Below are positions 1 through 10,563 of a DNA stretch of 64,000 nucleotides, piece after piece. The DNA comes from Fistularia commersonii (Eukaryota > Chordata > Actinopteri > Syngnathiformes > Fistulariidae): positions 496,001-560,000 of the forward strand of contig JBBMNZ010000060.1 in NCBI GenBank assembly GCA_037954325.1, written 5' to 3'. The notes below the pieces were generated by a model. That model saw nothing but the letters and a program-made list of their open reading frames with translations. It had not been told where the DNA came from and did no database searches. Within the stretch, counting starts at the first letter, position 1, and the number at the start of each line of letters is the position of its first letter. Position numbers and translations under genes: made by a program.

Positions 1-1232
1 TGCAGGATCACATAGGTTTTGACTTATATTATGCAGAATCAAGCCCTTTTCAACATATTTCAGCACCAGCAAGCTGCTAGAAAGGAATCTTTAGTTATTG
101 ACACTCTGTTGCAAAAAAGTTTCAACTCAGTGAGATAAACACTTTTTGACCGTATGGCTATATCTTTTCAAAATGTTGCAGGATCACAATGATTTTGACT
201 TATATTATGCAGAATCAAGCCCTTTTCAACATATTTCAGCACCAGCAAGCTGCTAGAAAGGAATATTTAGTTATTGACACTCTTTTGCAAAAAAGCTTCA
301 ACTCAGTGAGATAAACACTTTTTGACCGTATGGCTGTATCTTTTCAAAATGTTGCAGGATCACAATGAATTTGACTTATATTATGCAAAATCAAGCCCTT
401 TTCAACATATTTCAGCACCAGCAAGCTGCTAGAAAGGAATCTTTAGTTATTGACAATCTTTATCAAAAACGCTTCAACTCTGTGAGATAAACACTTTTTG
501 ACCGTATGGCTATATCTTTTCAAAATGTTGCAGGATGACAATGAATTTGACTTATATCATGCAGAATCAAGCCCTTTTCAACATATTTAAGCACCAGCAA
601 GCTGCTACAAAGGAATCTTTAGTTATTGACACTCTGTTGCAAAAAAGCTTCAACTCAGTGAGAAAAACAGTTTTTGACCATATTGCTATATCTTTTCAAA
701 ATGTTGCAGGAACACAATGATTTTGACTTATATTATGCAGAATCAAGCCCTTTTCAACATATTTCAGCACCAGCAAGCTGCTAGAATGGAATCTTTAGTT
801 ATTGACACTCTTTATCAAAAACGCATCAACTCAGTGAGATAAACACTTTTTGACCGTATGGCTATATCTTTTCAAAATGTTGCAGGATCACATAGGTTTT
901 GACTTATATTATGCAGAATCAAGCCCTTTTCAACATATTTCAGCACCAGCAAGCTGCTAGAAAGGAATCTTTAGTTATTGACACTCTGTTGCAAAAAAGT
1001 TTCAACTCAGTGAGATAAACACTTTTTGACCGTATGGCTATATCTTTTCAAAATGTTGCAGGATCACAATGATTTTGACTTATATTATGCAGAATCAAGC
1101 CCTTTTCAACATATTTCAGCACCAGCAAGCTGCTAGAAAGGAATCTTTAGTTATTGACAATCTTTATCAAAAACGCTTCAACTCTGTGAGATAAACACTT
1201 TTTGACCGTTTGGCTGTATCTTTTCAAAATGT
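1..1232 (+). repeat. Five-monomer unit followed by a shortened copy
   Basis: The CATAGGTTTTG-type monomer recurs at 1, 881 and 1,585, giving a five-monomer unit (880 bp) followed by a four-monomer unit (704 bp) that continues past this segment. The difference is explained by one fused monomer at 1,057-1,232. It begins like the monomer at 177 (CAATGATTTTG) but ends like the one at 353, with GACAATCTTTATC, CTCTGTGAG and GGCTGTATC. The GACAATC variant at about 453 and 1,157 supports the common origin. Confidence 0.75.
177..352 (+). repeat. Representative monomer with internal landmarks
   Basis: This monomer is close to the consensus and serves as a coordinate key (monomer position 1 = base 177). 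Positions 1-30 are variable (CACAATGATTTTG, CACAATGAATTTG or CACATAGGTTTTG types). Positions about 37-86, from AGAATCAAGCCC to CAAGCTGCTAG and the following AAAGG, are nearly constant across the window. Positions 103-120 are a variable cassette, here CTTTTGCAAAAAAGC, and include a HindIII site AAGCTT at 293-298 that many other monomers lack. Positions 135-140 read GATAAAC or GAAAAAC. Positions 150-157 are CCGTATGG (326-333), which in other monomers is the perfect palindrome CCATATGG. Positions 165-172 are TTTTCAAAA or TTTTTAAAA. The unit is not a multiple of three, so any reading frame shifts at each repeat. Confidence 0.95.
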
Positions 1233-2288
1233 TGCAGGATCACAATGAATTTGACTTATATCATGCAGAATCAAGCCCTTTTCAACATATTTCAGCACCA
1301 GCAAGCTGCTAGAAAGGAATCTTTAGTTATTGACACTCTGTTGCAAAAAAGCTTCAACTCAGTGAGAAAAACAGTTTTTGACCATATTGCTATATCTTTT
1401 CAAAATGTTGCAGGAACACAATGATTTTGACTTATATTATGCAGAATCAAGCCCTTTTCAACATATTTAAGCACCAGCAAGCTGCTAGAATGGAATCTTT
1501 AGTTATTGACACTCTTTATCAAAAACGCTTCAACTCAGTGAGATAAACACTTTTTGACCGTATGGCTATATCTTTTCAAAATGTTGCAGGATCACATAGG
1601 TTTTGACTTATATTATGCAGAATCAAGCCCTTTTCAACATATTTCAGCACCAGCAAGCTGCTAGAAAGGAATCTTTAATAATTGACACTCTGTTGCAAAA
1701 AAGCTTCAACTCAGTGAGATAAACACTTTTTGACCGTATGGCTATATCTTTTCAAAATGTTGCAGGATCACAATGATTTTGACTTATATTATGCAGAGTC
1801 AAGCCCTTTTCAACATATGTCAGCACCAGCAAGCTGCTAGAAAGGAATCTTTAGTTATTGACACTCTTTTCCAAAAACGCTTCAACTCAGTGAGATAAAC
1901 ACTTTTTGACCATATGGCTATATCTTTTTAAAATGTTTCAGGATCAAAATAATTTTGACTTATATTATGCAGAATCAAGCCCTTTTCAACATATTTCAGC
2001 ACCAGCAAGCTGCTAGAAAGGAATCTTTAATAATTGACACTCTGTTGCAAAAAAGCTTCAACTCAGTGAGATAAACACTTTTTGACCATATGGCTATATC
2101 TTTTCAAATTGTTACAGGATCACAATGATTTTGACTTATATTATGCAGAATTAAGCCCTTTTCAACATATTTCAGCACCAGCAAGCTGCAAGAAAAGAAT
2201 CTTTAGTTATTGACACTCTTTATCAAAAACGCTTCAACTCAGTGAGATAAACACTTTTTGACCGTATGGCTATATCTTTTCAAAATGT
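1233..2288 (+). repeat. Partial 12-mer HOR: monomers 7 to 12
   Basis: Six monomers carry, in order, the markers ATCATGCAG, GGAACACAATG, CATAGGTTTTG with TTTAATAATTG, GCAGAGTCAAG with CATATGTCAG, TTCAGGATCAAAATAA, and GTTACAGG with GCAGAATTAAG. This is the same order as monomers 7-12 of the complete unit at 11,796-13,907. After it the array enters a different block rather than a new 12-mer. Confidence 0.8.
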
Positions 2289-3303
2289 TGCAGGATCACA
2301 ATGATTTTGATTTATATTATGCAGAATCAAGCCCTTTTCAACATATTTCAGCACCAGCAAGCTGCTAGAAAGGGATCTATAGTTATTGACACTCTTTTCC
2401 AAAGACGCTTCAACTCAGTGAGATAAACACTTTTTGACCATATGGTTATATCTTTTTAAAATGTTGCAGGATCACAATGATTTTGACTTATATTATGCAG
2501 AATCAAGCCCTTTTCAACATATTTCAGCACCAGCAAGCTGCTAGAAAGGAATCTTCAGTTATTGACACTCTGTTGCTAAAAAGCTTCAACTCAGTGAGAT
2601 AAACACTTTTTGACCATATGGCTTTATCTTTTTAAAATGTTGCAGGATCACAATGAATTTGACTTATATTATGCAGAATCAAGCCCTTTTCAACATATTT
2701 CAGCACCAGCAAGCTGCTAGAAAGGAATCTTTAGTTATTGACACTCTTTATCAAAAACGCTTCAACTCTGTGAGATCAACACTTTTTGACCGTATGGCTA
2801 TATCTTTTCACAATGTTGCAGGATCACAATGATTTTGACTTATATTATGCAGAATCGAGCCCTTTTCAACATATTTCAGCACCAGCAAGCTGCTAGAAAG
2901 GAATCTTTAGTTATTGACACTCTGTTGCAAAAAAGCTTCAACTCAGTGAGAAAAACAGTTTTTGACCATATTGCTATATCTTTTCAAAATGTTGCAGGAA
3001 CACAATGATTTTGACTTATATTATGCAGAATCAAGCCCTTTTCAACATATTTCAGCACCAGCAAGCTGCTAGAAAGGAATCTTTAGTTTTCGGACACTCT
3101 GTTGCTAAAAAGCTTCAACTCAGTGAGATAAACACTTTTTGACCATATGGCTTTATCTTTTTAAAATGTTGCAGGATCACAATGATTTTGACTTATATTA
3201 TGCAGAATCAAGCCCTTTTCAACATATTTAGGCACCAGCAAGCTGCTAGAAAGGAATCTTTAGTTATGTACACTCTGTTGCAAAAAAGCTTCAACTCAGT
3301 GAG
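2289..3303 (+). repeat. Block B, proximal copy (duplicated about 22.4 kb away)
   Basis: About 5.8 monomers follow monomer 12. Markers in order are AAAGGGATCTATAG, GGAATCTTCAG with GTTGCTAAAAAGC, a CTTTATC monomer ending in TTTTCACAATG, a monomer with the rare GAATCGAGCCC, a GGAACACAATG monomer with TTAGTTTTCGG, and one with ATTTAGGCACC and GTTATGTACAC. The same series occurs at 24,655-25,670 with a constant offset of 22,366 bp, becoming 22,367 after a one-base insertion near 25,349. This copy differs by GAGATCAAC at about 2,773. Confidence 0.8.
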
Positions 3304-4570
3304 AAAAACACATTTTGACCATATGGCTATATCTTTTCAAAATGTTGCAGGATCACAATGATTTTGATTTATATTATGCAGATTCAAGCCCTTTTCAACA
3401 TATTTCAGCACCAGCAAGCTGCTAGAAAGGAATCTTTAGTTATTGACACTCTTTATCAAAAACGCTTCAACTCTGTGAGATAAACACTTTTAGACCGTAT
3501 GGCTATATCTTTTCAAAATTTTGCAGGATTACAATGAATTTGACTTATATTATGCAGAATCAAGCCCTTTTCAACATTTTTCAGCACCAGCAAGCTGCTA
3601 GAAAGGAACCTTTAGTTATTGACACTCTGTTGCAAAAAAGTTTCAACTCAGTGAGATAAACACTTTTTGACCGTATGGCTATATCTTTTCAAAATGTTGC
3701 AGGATCACAATGAATTTGACTTATATTATGCAGAATCAAGCCCTTTTCAACATATTTCAGCACCAGCAAGCTGCTAGAAAGGAATATTTTGTTATTGACA
3801 CTCTTTATCAAAAACGCTTCAACTCAGTGAGATAAACACTTTTTGACCGTATGGCTATATCTTTTAAAAAAGGTTGCAGGATCACAATGAATTTGATTAA
3901 TATTATGCAGAATCAAGCCCTTTTCAACATATTTCAGCACCAGCAAGCTGCTAGAAAGGAATCTTTAGTTATGACACTCTGTTGCTAAAAAGCTTCAACT
4001 CAGTGAGATAAACACTTTTTGACCATATGGCTATATCTTTTTAAAATGTTGCAGGATCACAATGATTTTGACTTATATTATGCAGAATCAAGCCCTTTTC
4101 AACATATTTCAGCACCAGCAAGCTGCTAGAAAGGAATCTTTAGTTATTGACACTCTTTTGCAAAAAAGCTTCAACTCAGTGAGATAAACACTTTTTGACC
4201 GTATGGCTATATCTTTTCAAAATGTTGCAGGATCACAATGAATTTGACTTATATTATGCAGAATCAAGCCCTTTTCAACATATTTCAGCACCAGCAAGCT
4301 GCTAGAAAGGAATCTTTAGTTATGTACACTCTGTTGCAAAAAAGCTTCAACTCAGTGAGAAAAACACATTTTGACCATATGGCTATATCTTTTCAAAATG
4401 TTGCAGGATCACAATGATTTTGATTTATATTATGCAGAATCAAGCCCTTTTCAACATATTTCAGCACCAGCAAGCTGCTAGAAAGGAATTTTTAGTTATT
4501 GACACTCTTTATCAAAAACGCTTCAACTCTGTGAGATAAACACTTTTTGACCGTATGGCTATATCTTTTC
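2993..4570 (+). repeat. Nine-monomer block, copy 1 (repeats 2,818 bp downstream)
   Basis: The series TTAGTTTTCGG, ATTTAGGCACC with TTATGTACAC, GATTTTGATTTAT, GGATTACAATG with CAACATTTTTC, TATTTTGTTATTG with AAAAAAGG, GAATTTGATTAAT with GTTATGACAC, and further monomers is matched monomer by monomer at 5,811-7,388. Offsets measured at 2,993/5,811, 3,085/5,903, 4,402/7,220 and 4,578/7,396 are all 2,818 bp (16 monomers plus 2 bp). Past 4,578/7,396 the two copies diverge. It overlaps block B because the shared boundaries of different duplications do not coincide. Confidence 0.75.
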
Positions 4571-5810
4571 ACAATGTTGCAGGATCACAATGATTTTGAC
4601 TTATATTATGCAGAATCAAGCCCTTTTCAACATATTTCAGCACCAGCAAGCTGCTAGAAAGGAATCTTTAGTTATTGACACTCTGTTGCAAAAAAGCTTC
4701 AACTCAGTGAGAAAAACAGTTTTTGACCCTATTGCTATATCTTTTCAAAATGTTGCAGGAACACAATGATTTTGACTTATATTATGCAGAATCAAGCCCT
4801 TTTCAACATATTTCAGCACCAGCAAGCTGCTAGAATGGAATCTTTAGTTATTGACACTCTATATCAAAAACGCATCAACTCAGTGAGATAAACACTTTTT
4901 GACCGTATGGCTATATCTTTTCAAAATGTTGCAGGATCACATAGGTTTTGACTTATATTATGCAGAATCAAGCCCTTTTCAACATATTTCAGCACCAGCA
5001 AGCTGCTAGAAAGGAATCTTTAGTTATTGACACTCTGTTGCTAAAAAGCTTCAACTCAGTGAGAAAAACACATTTTGACCATATGGCTATATCTTTTCAA
5101 AATGTTGCAGGATCACAATGATTTTTGACTTATATTATGAGTAATCAAGCCCTTTTCAACATATTTCAGCACCAGCAAGCTGCTAGAAAGGAATATTTAG
5201 TTATTGACACTCTTTTGCAAAAAAGCTTCAACTCAGTGAGATAAACACTTTTTGACCGTATGGCTGTATCTTTTCAAAATGTTGCAGGATCACAATGAAT
5301 TTGACTTATATCATGCAGAATCAAGCCCTTTTCAACATATTTCAGCACCAGCAAGCTGCTAGAAAGGAATCTTTAGTTATTGACACTCTGTTGCAAAAAA
5401 GCTTCAACTCAGTGAGAAAAACAGTTTTTGACCATATTGCTATATCTTTTCAAAATGTTTCAGGATCAAAATAATTTTGACTTATATTATGCAGAATCAA
5501 GCCCTTTTCAACATATTTCAGCACCAGCAAGCTGCTAGAAAGGAATCTTTAATAATTGACACTCTGTTGCAAAAAAGCTTCAACTCAGTGAGATAAACAC
5601 TTTTTGACCATATGGCTATATCTTTTCAAATTGTTACAGGATCACAATGATTTTGACTTATATTATGCAGAATTAAGCCCTTTTCAACATATTTCAGCAC
5701 CAGCAAGCTGCAAGAAAAGAATCTTTAGTTATTGACACTCTTTATCAAAAACGCTTCAACTCAGTGAGATAAACACTTTTTGACCGTATGGCTATATCTT
5801 TTCAAAATGT
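4571..5810 (+). repeat. Spacer monomers between the two nine-monomer blocks, with an internal junction
   Basis: Seven monomers of domain I type. The segment includes an ATGAGTAATC monomer at about 5,137 (12-mer position 6 type) and an ATCATGCAG monomer (position 7 type). The latter switches near 5,455 directly to the TTTCAGGATCAAAATAA monomer (position 11) and then to the GTTACAGG monomer (position 12). The order 6-7-11-12 means positions 8-10 are missing here. Confidence 0.65.
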
Positions 5811-7388
5811 TGCAGGATCACAATGATTTTGATTTATATTATGCAGAATCAAGCCCTTTTCAACATATTTCAGCACCAGCAAGCTGCTAGAAAGGAATCT
5901 TTAGTTTTCGGACACTCTGTTGCTAAAAAGCTTCAACTCAGTGAGATAAACACTTTTATACCATATGGCTTTATCTTTTTAAAATGTTGCAGGATCACAA
6001 TGATTTTGACTTATATTATGCAGAATCAAGCCCTTTTCAACATATTTAGGCACCAGCAAGCTGCTAGAAAGGAATCTTTAGTTATGTACACTCTGTTGCA
6101 AAAAAGCTTCAACTCAGTGAGAAAAACACATTTTGACCATATGGCTATATCTTTTCAAAATGTTGCAGGATCACAATGATTTTGATTTATATTATGTAGA
6201 ATCAAGCCCTTTTCAACATATTTCAGCACCAGCAAGCTGCTAGAAAAGAATCTTTAGTTATTGACACTCTTTATCAAAAACGCTTCAACTCTGTGAGATA
6301 AACACTTTTTGACCGTATGGCTATATCTTTTCAAAATTTTGCAGGATTACAATGAATTTGACTTATATTATGCAGAATCAAGCCCTTTTCAATATTTTTC
6401 AGCACCAGCAAGCTGCTAGAAAGGAATCTTTAGTTATTGACACTCTGTTGCAAAAAAGTTTCAACTCAGTGAGATAAACACTTTTTGACCGTATGGCTAT
6501 ATCTTTTCAAAATGTTGCAGGATCACAATGAATTTGACTTATATTATGCAGAATCAAGCCCTTTTCAACATATTTCAGCACCAGCAAGCTGCTAGAAAGG
6601 AATCTTTTGTTATTGACACTCTTTATCAAAAACGCTTCAACTCAGTGAGATAAACACTTTTTGACCGTATGGCTATATCTTTTAAAAAAGGTTGCAGGAT
6701 CACAATGAATTTGATTAATATTATGCAGAATCAAGCCCTTTTCAACATATTTCAGCACCAGCAAGCTGCTAGAAAGGAATCTTTAGTTATGACACTCTGT
6801 TGCTAAAAAGCTTCAACTCAGTGAGATAAACACTTTTTGACCATATGGCTATATCTTTTTAAAATGTTGCAGGATCACAATGATTTTGACTTATATTATG
6901 CAGAATCAAGCCCTTTTCAACATATTTCAGCACCAGCAAGCTGCTAGAAAGGAATCTTTAGTTATTGACACTCTTTTGCAAAAAAGCTTCAACTCAGTGA
7001 GATAAACACTTTTTGAACGTATGGCTATATCTTTTCAAAATGTTGCAGGATCACAATGAATTTGACTTATATTATGCAGAATCAAGCCCTTTTCAACATA
7101 TTTCAGCACCAGCAAGCTGCTAGAAAGGAATCTTTAGTTATGTACACTCTGTTGCAAAAAAGCTTCAACTCAGTGAGAAAAACACATTTTGACCATATGG
7201 CTATATCTTTTCAAAATGTTGCAGGATCACAATGATTTTGATTTATATTATGCAGAATCAAGCCCTTTTCAACATATTTCAGCACCAGCAAGCTGCTAGA
7301 AAGGAATCTTTAGTTATTGACACTCTTTATCAAAAACGCTTCAACTCTGTGAGATAAACACTTTTTGACCGTATGGCTATATCTTTTC
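5811..7388 (+). repeat. Nine-monomer block, copy 2
   Basis: This copy matches 2,993-4,570 at an offset of 2,818 bp. It carries the TTAGTTTTCGG monomer at about 5,903 and a few private changes, such as CACTTTTATACC near 5,950 and TATGTAGAATC near 6,194. The position usually reading GACCGTATGG is GAACGTATGG at 7,015. That rare variant is a landmark shared with the ends of several 12-mer copies (9,303; 10,535; 11,767; 18,108; 20,220). Confidence 0.75.
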
Positions 7389-8803
7389 AAAATGTTGCAG
7401 GATCACAATGAATTTGACTTATATTATGCAGAATCAAGCCCTTTTCAACATATGTCAGCACCAGCAAGCTGCTAGAAAGGAATCTTTAGTTATTGACACT
7501 CTTTATCAAAAACGCTTCAACTCTGTGAGATAAACACTTTTTGACCGTATGGCTATATCTTTTCACAATGTTGCAGGATCACAATGATTTTGACTTATAT
7601 TATGCAGAATCAAGCCCTTTTCAACATATTTCAGCACCAGCAAGCTGCTAGAATGGAATCTTTAGTTATTGACACTCTATATCAAAAACGCATCAACTCA
7701 GTGAGATAAACACTTTTTGACCGTATGGCTATATCTTTTCAAAATGTTGCAGGATCACATAGGTTTTGACTTATATTATGCAGAATCAAGCCCTTTTCAA
7801 CATATTTCAGCACCAGCAAGCTGCTAGAAAGGAATCTTTAGTTATTGACACTCTGTTGCTAAAAAGCTTCAACTCAGTGAGAAAAACACATTTTGACCAT
7901 ATGGCTATATCTTTTTAAAATGTTGCAGGATCACAATGTTTTTGACTTATATTATGAGTAATCAAGCCCTTTTCAACATATTTCAGCACCAGCAAGCTGC
8001 TAGAAAGGAATATTTAGTTATTGACACTCTTTTGCAAAAAAGCTTCAACTCTGTGAGATAAACACTTTTTGACCGTATGGCTATATCTTTTCAAAATGTT
8101 GCAGGATCACAATGAATTTGACTTATATCATGCAGAATCAAGCCCTTTTCAACATATTTTAGCACCAGCAAGCTGCTAGAAAGGAATCTTTAGTTATTGA
8201 CACTCTGTTGCAAAAAAGCTTCAACTCAGTGAGAAAAACAGTTTTTGACCATATTGCTATATCTTTTCAAAATGTTGCAGGAACACAATGATTTTGACTT
8301 ATATTATGCAGAATCAAGCCCTTTTCAACATATTTCAGCACCAGCAAGCTGCTAGAATGGAATCTTTAGTTATTGACACTCTTTATCAAAAACGCTTCAA
8401 CTCAGTGAGATAAACACTTTTTGACCGTATGGCTATATCTTTTCAAAATGTTGCAGGATCACATAGGTTTTGACTTATATTATGCAGAATCAAGCCCTTT
8501 TCAACATATTTCAGCACCAGCAAGCTGCTAGAAAGGAATCTTTAATAATTGACACTCTGTTGCAAAAAAGCTTCAACTCAGTGAGATAAACACTTTTTGA
8601 CCGTATGGCTATATCTTTTCAAAATGTTGCAGGATCACAATGATTTTGACTTATATTATGCAGAATCAAGCCCTTTTCAACATATGTCAGCACCAGCAAG
8701 CTGCTAGAAAGGAATCTTTAGTTATTGACACTCTTTTCCAAAGACGCTTCAACTCAGTGAGATAAACACTTTTTGACCATATGGCTATATCTTTTTAAAA
8801 TGT
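7044..8803 (+). repeat. 12-mer HOR, truncated copy: monomers 1 to 10
   Basis: Starting right after the GAACGTATGG monomer, markers follow the full 12-mer order: TTATGTACAC (1), GATTTTGATTTAT (2), CATATGTCAG with TTTTCACAATG (3), CTATATCAAAAACGC (4), CATAGG with GTTGCTAAAAAGC (5), ATGAGTAATC (6), ATCATGCAG (7), GGAACAC (8), CATAGG with TTTAATAATTG (9) and GAGTCAAG with CTTTTCCAAAGACGC (10). Monomer 11 starts at 8,804 but switches inside itself to a TTTTGTTATTG, AAAAAAGG monomer of the neighbouring block type. The copy is therefore cut by a junction within about 100 bp of its eleventh monomer. Confidence 0.8.
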
Positions 8804-9331
8804 TTCAGGATCAAAATAATTTTGACTTATATTATGCAGAATCAAGCCCTTTTCAACATATTTCAGCACCAGCAAGCTGCTAGAAAGGAATCTTTTGTTA
8901 TTGACACTCTTTATCAAAAACGCTTCAACTCAGTGAGATAAACACTTTTTGACCGTATGGCTATATCTTTTAAAAAAGGTTGCAGGATCACAATGAATTT
9001 GATTAATATTATGCAGAATCAAGCCCTTTTCAACATATTTCAGCACCAGCAAGCTGCTAGAAAGGAATCTTTAGTTATGACACTCTGTTGCTAAAAAGCT
9101 TCAACTCAGTGAGATAAACACTTTTTGACCATATGGCTATATCTTTTTAAAATGTTGCAGGATCACAATGATTTTGACTTATATTATGCAGAATCAAGCC
9201 CTTTTCAACATATTTCAGCACCAGCAAGCTGCTAGAAAGGAATCTTTAGTTATTGACACTCTTTTGCAAAAAAGCTTCAACTCAGTGAGATAAACACTTT
9301 TTGAACGTATGGCTATATCTTTTCAAAATGT
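8804..9331 (+). repeat. Three-monomer junction segment linking truncated 12-mers
   Basis: The first monomer begins with TTCAGGATCAAAATAA (12-mer position 11) and ends with the TTTTGTTATTG and AAAAAAGG features of the 5,811-7,388 block. A GAATTTGATTAAT, GTTATGACAC monomer and a CTTTTGCAAAAAAGC monomer ending in GAACGTATGG follow, as at about 6,700-7,043. It looks like a second copy of that three-monomer stretch placed between HOR copies. Confidence 0.65.
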
Positions 9332-10563
9332 TGCAGGATCACAATGAATTTGACTTATATTATGCAGAATCAAGCCCTTTTCAACATATTTCAGCACCAG
9401 CAAGCTGCTAGAAAGGAATCTTTAGTTATGTACACTCTGTTGCAAAAAAGCTTCAACTCAGTGAGAAAAACACATTTTGACCATATGGCTATATCTTTTC
9501 AAAATGTTGCAGGATCACAATGATTTTGATTTATATTATGCAGAATCAAGCCCTTTTCAACATATTTCAGCACCAGCAAGCTGCTAGAAAGGAATCTTTA
9601 GTTATTGACACTCTTTATCAAAAACGCTTCAACTCTGTGAGATAAACACTTTTTGACCGTATGGCTATATCTTTTCAAAATGTTGCAGGAACACAATGAT
9701 TTTGACTTATATTATGCAGAATCAAGCCCTTTTCAACATATTTCAGCACCAGCAAGCTGCTAGAATGGAATCTTTAGTTATTGACACTCTTTATCAAAAA
9801 CGCTTCAACTCAGTGAGATAAACACTTTTTGACCGTATGGCTATATCTTTTCAAAATGTTGCAGGATCACATAGGTTTTGACTTATATTATGCAGAATCA
9901 AGCCCTTTTCAACATATTTCAGCACCAGCAAGCTGCTAGAAAGGAATCTTTAATAATTGACACTCTGTTGCAAAAAAGCTTCAACTCAGTGAGATAAACA
10001 CTTTTTGACCGTATGGCTATATCTTTTCAAAATGTTGCAGGATCACAATGATTTTGACTTATATTATGCAGAGTCAAGCCCTTTTCAACATATGTCAGCA
10101 CCAGCAAGCTGCTAGAAAGGAATCTTTAGTTATTGACACTCTTTTCCAAAGACGCTTCAACTCAGTGAGATAAACACTTTTTGACCATATGGCTATATCT
10201 TTTTAAAATGTTTCAGGATCAAAATAATTTTGACTTATATTATGCAGAATCAAGCCCTTTTCAACATATTTCAGCACCAGCAAGCTGCTAGAAAGGAATC
10301 TTTAATAATTGACACTCTGTTGCAAAAAAGCTTCAACTCAGTGAGATAAACACTTTTTGACCATATGGCTATATCTTTTCAAATTGTTACAGGATCACAA
10401 TGATTTTGACTTATATTATGCAGAATTAAGCCCTTTTCAACATATTTCAGCACCAGCAAGCTGCAAGAAAAGAATCTTTAGTTATTGACACTCTTTATCA
10501 AAAACGCTTCAACTCAGTGAGATAAACACTTTTTGAACGTATGGCTATATCTTTTCAAAATGT
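9332..10563 (+). repeat. Seven-monomer HOR derivative lacking monomers 3 to 7
   Basis: 1,232 bp, exactly seven monomers. Markers run 1 (TTATGTACAC), 2 (GATTTTGATTTAT), then directly 8 (GGAACACAATG at 9,684), 9, 10, 11 (TTTCAGGATCAAAATAA at about 10,211) and 12 (GAATTAAG, ending GAACGT at 10,535). Relative to the 12-mer, five consecutive monomers are absent, with the register kept perfectly. This fits unequal exchange between homologous positions of neighbouring HOR copies. Confidence 0.82.

Noticed and set aside
535..720. Forward open frame of 61 codons
   Set aside because: It is one monomer read across its GAGAAAAAC variant, which lacks the usual TAA. Its sequence is plain satellite, and identical stretches elsewhere are closed.
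5823..6179. Forward open frame of 118 codons spanning two monomers
   Set aside because: A one-base shift at TTAGTTTTCGG, the change CACTTTTATACC and the GAGAAAAAC variant remove stops in neighbouring monomers. The 176-bp unit is not a multiple of three, so the encoded sequence is just the monomer read twice.
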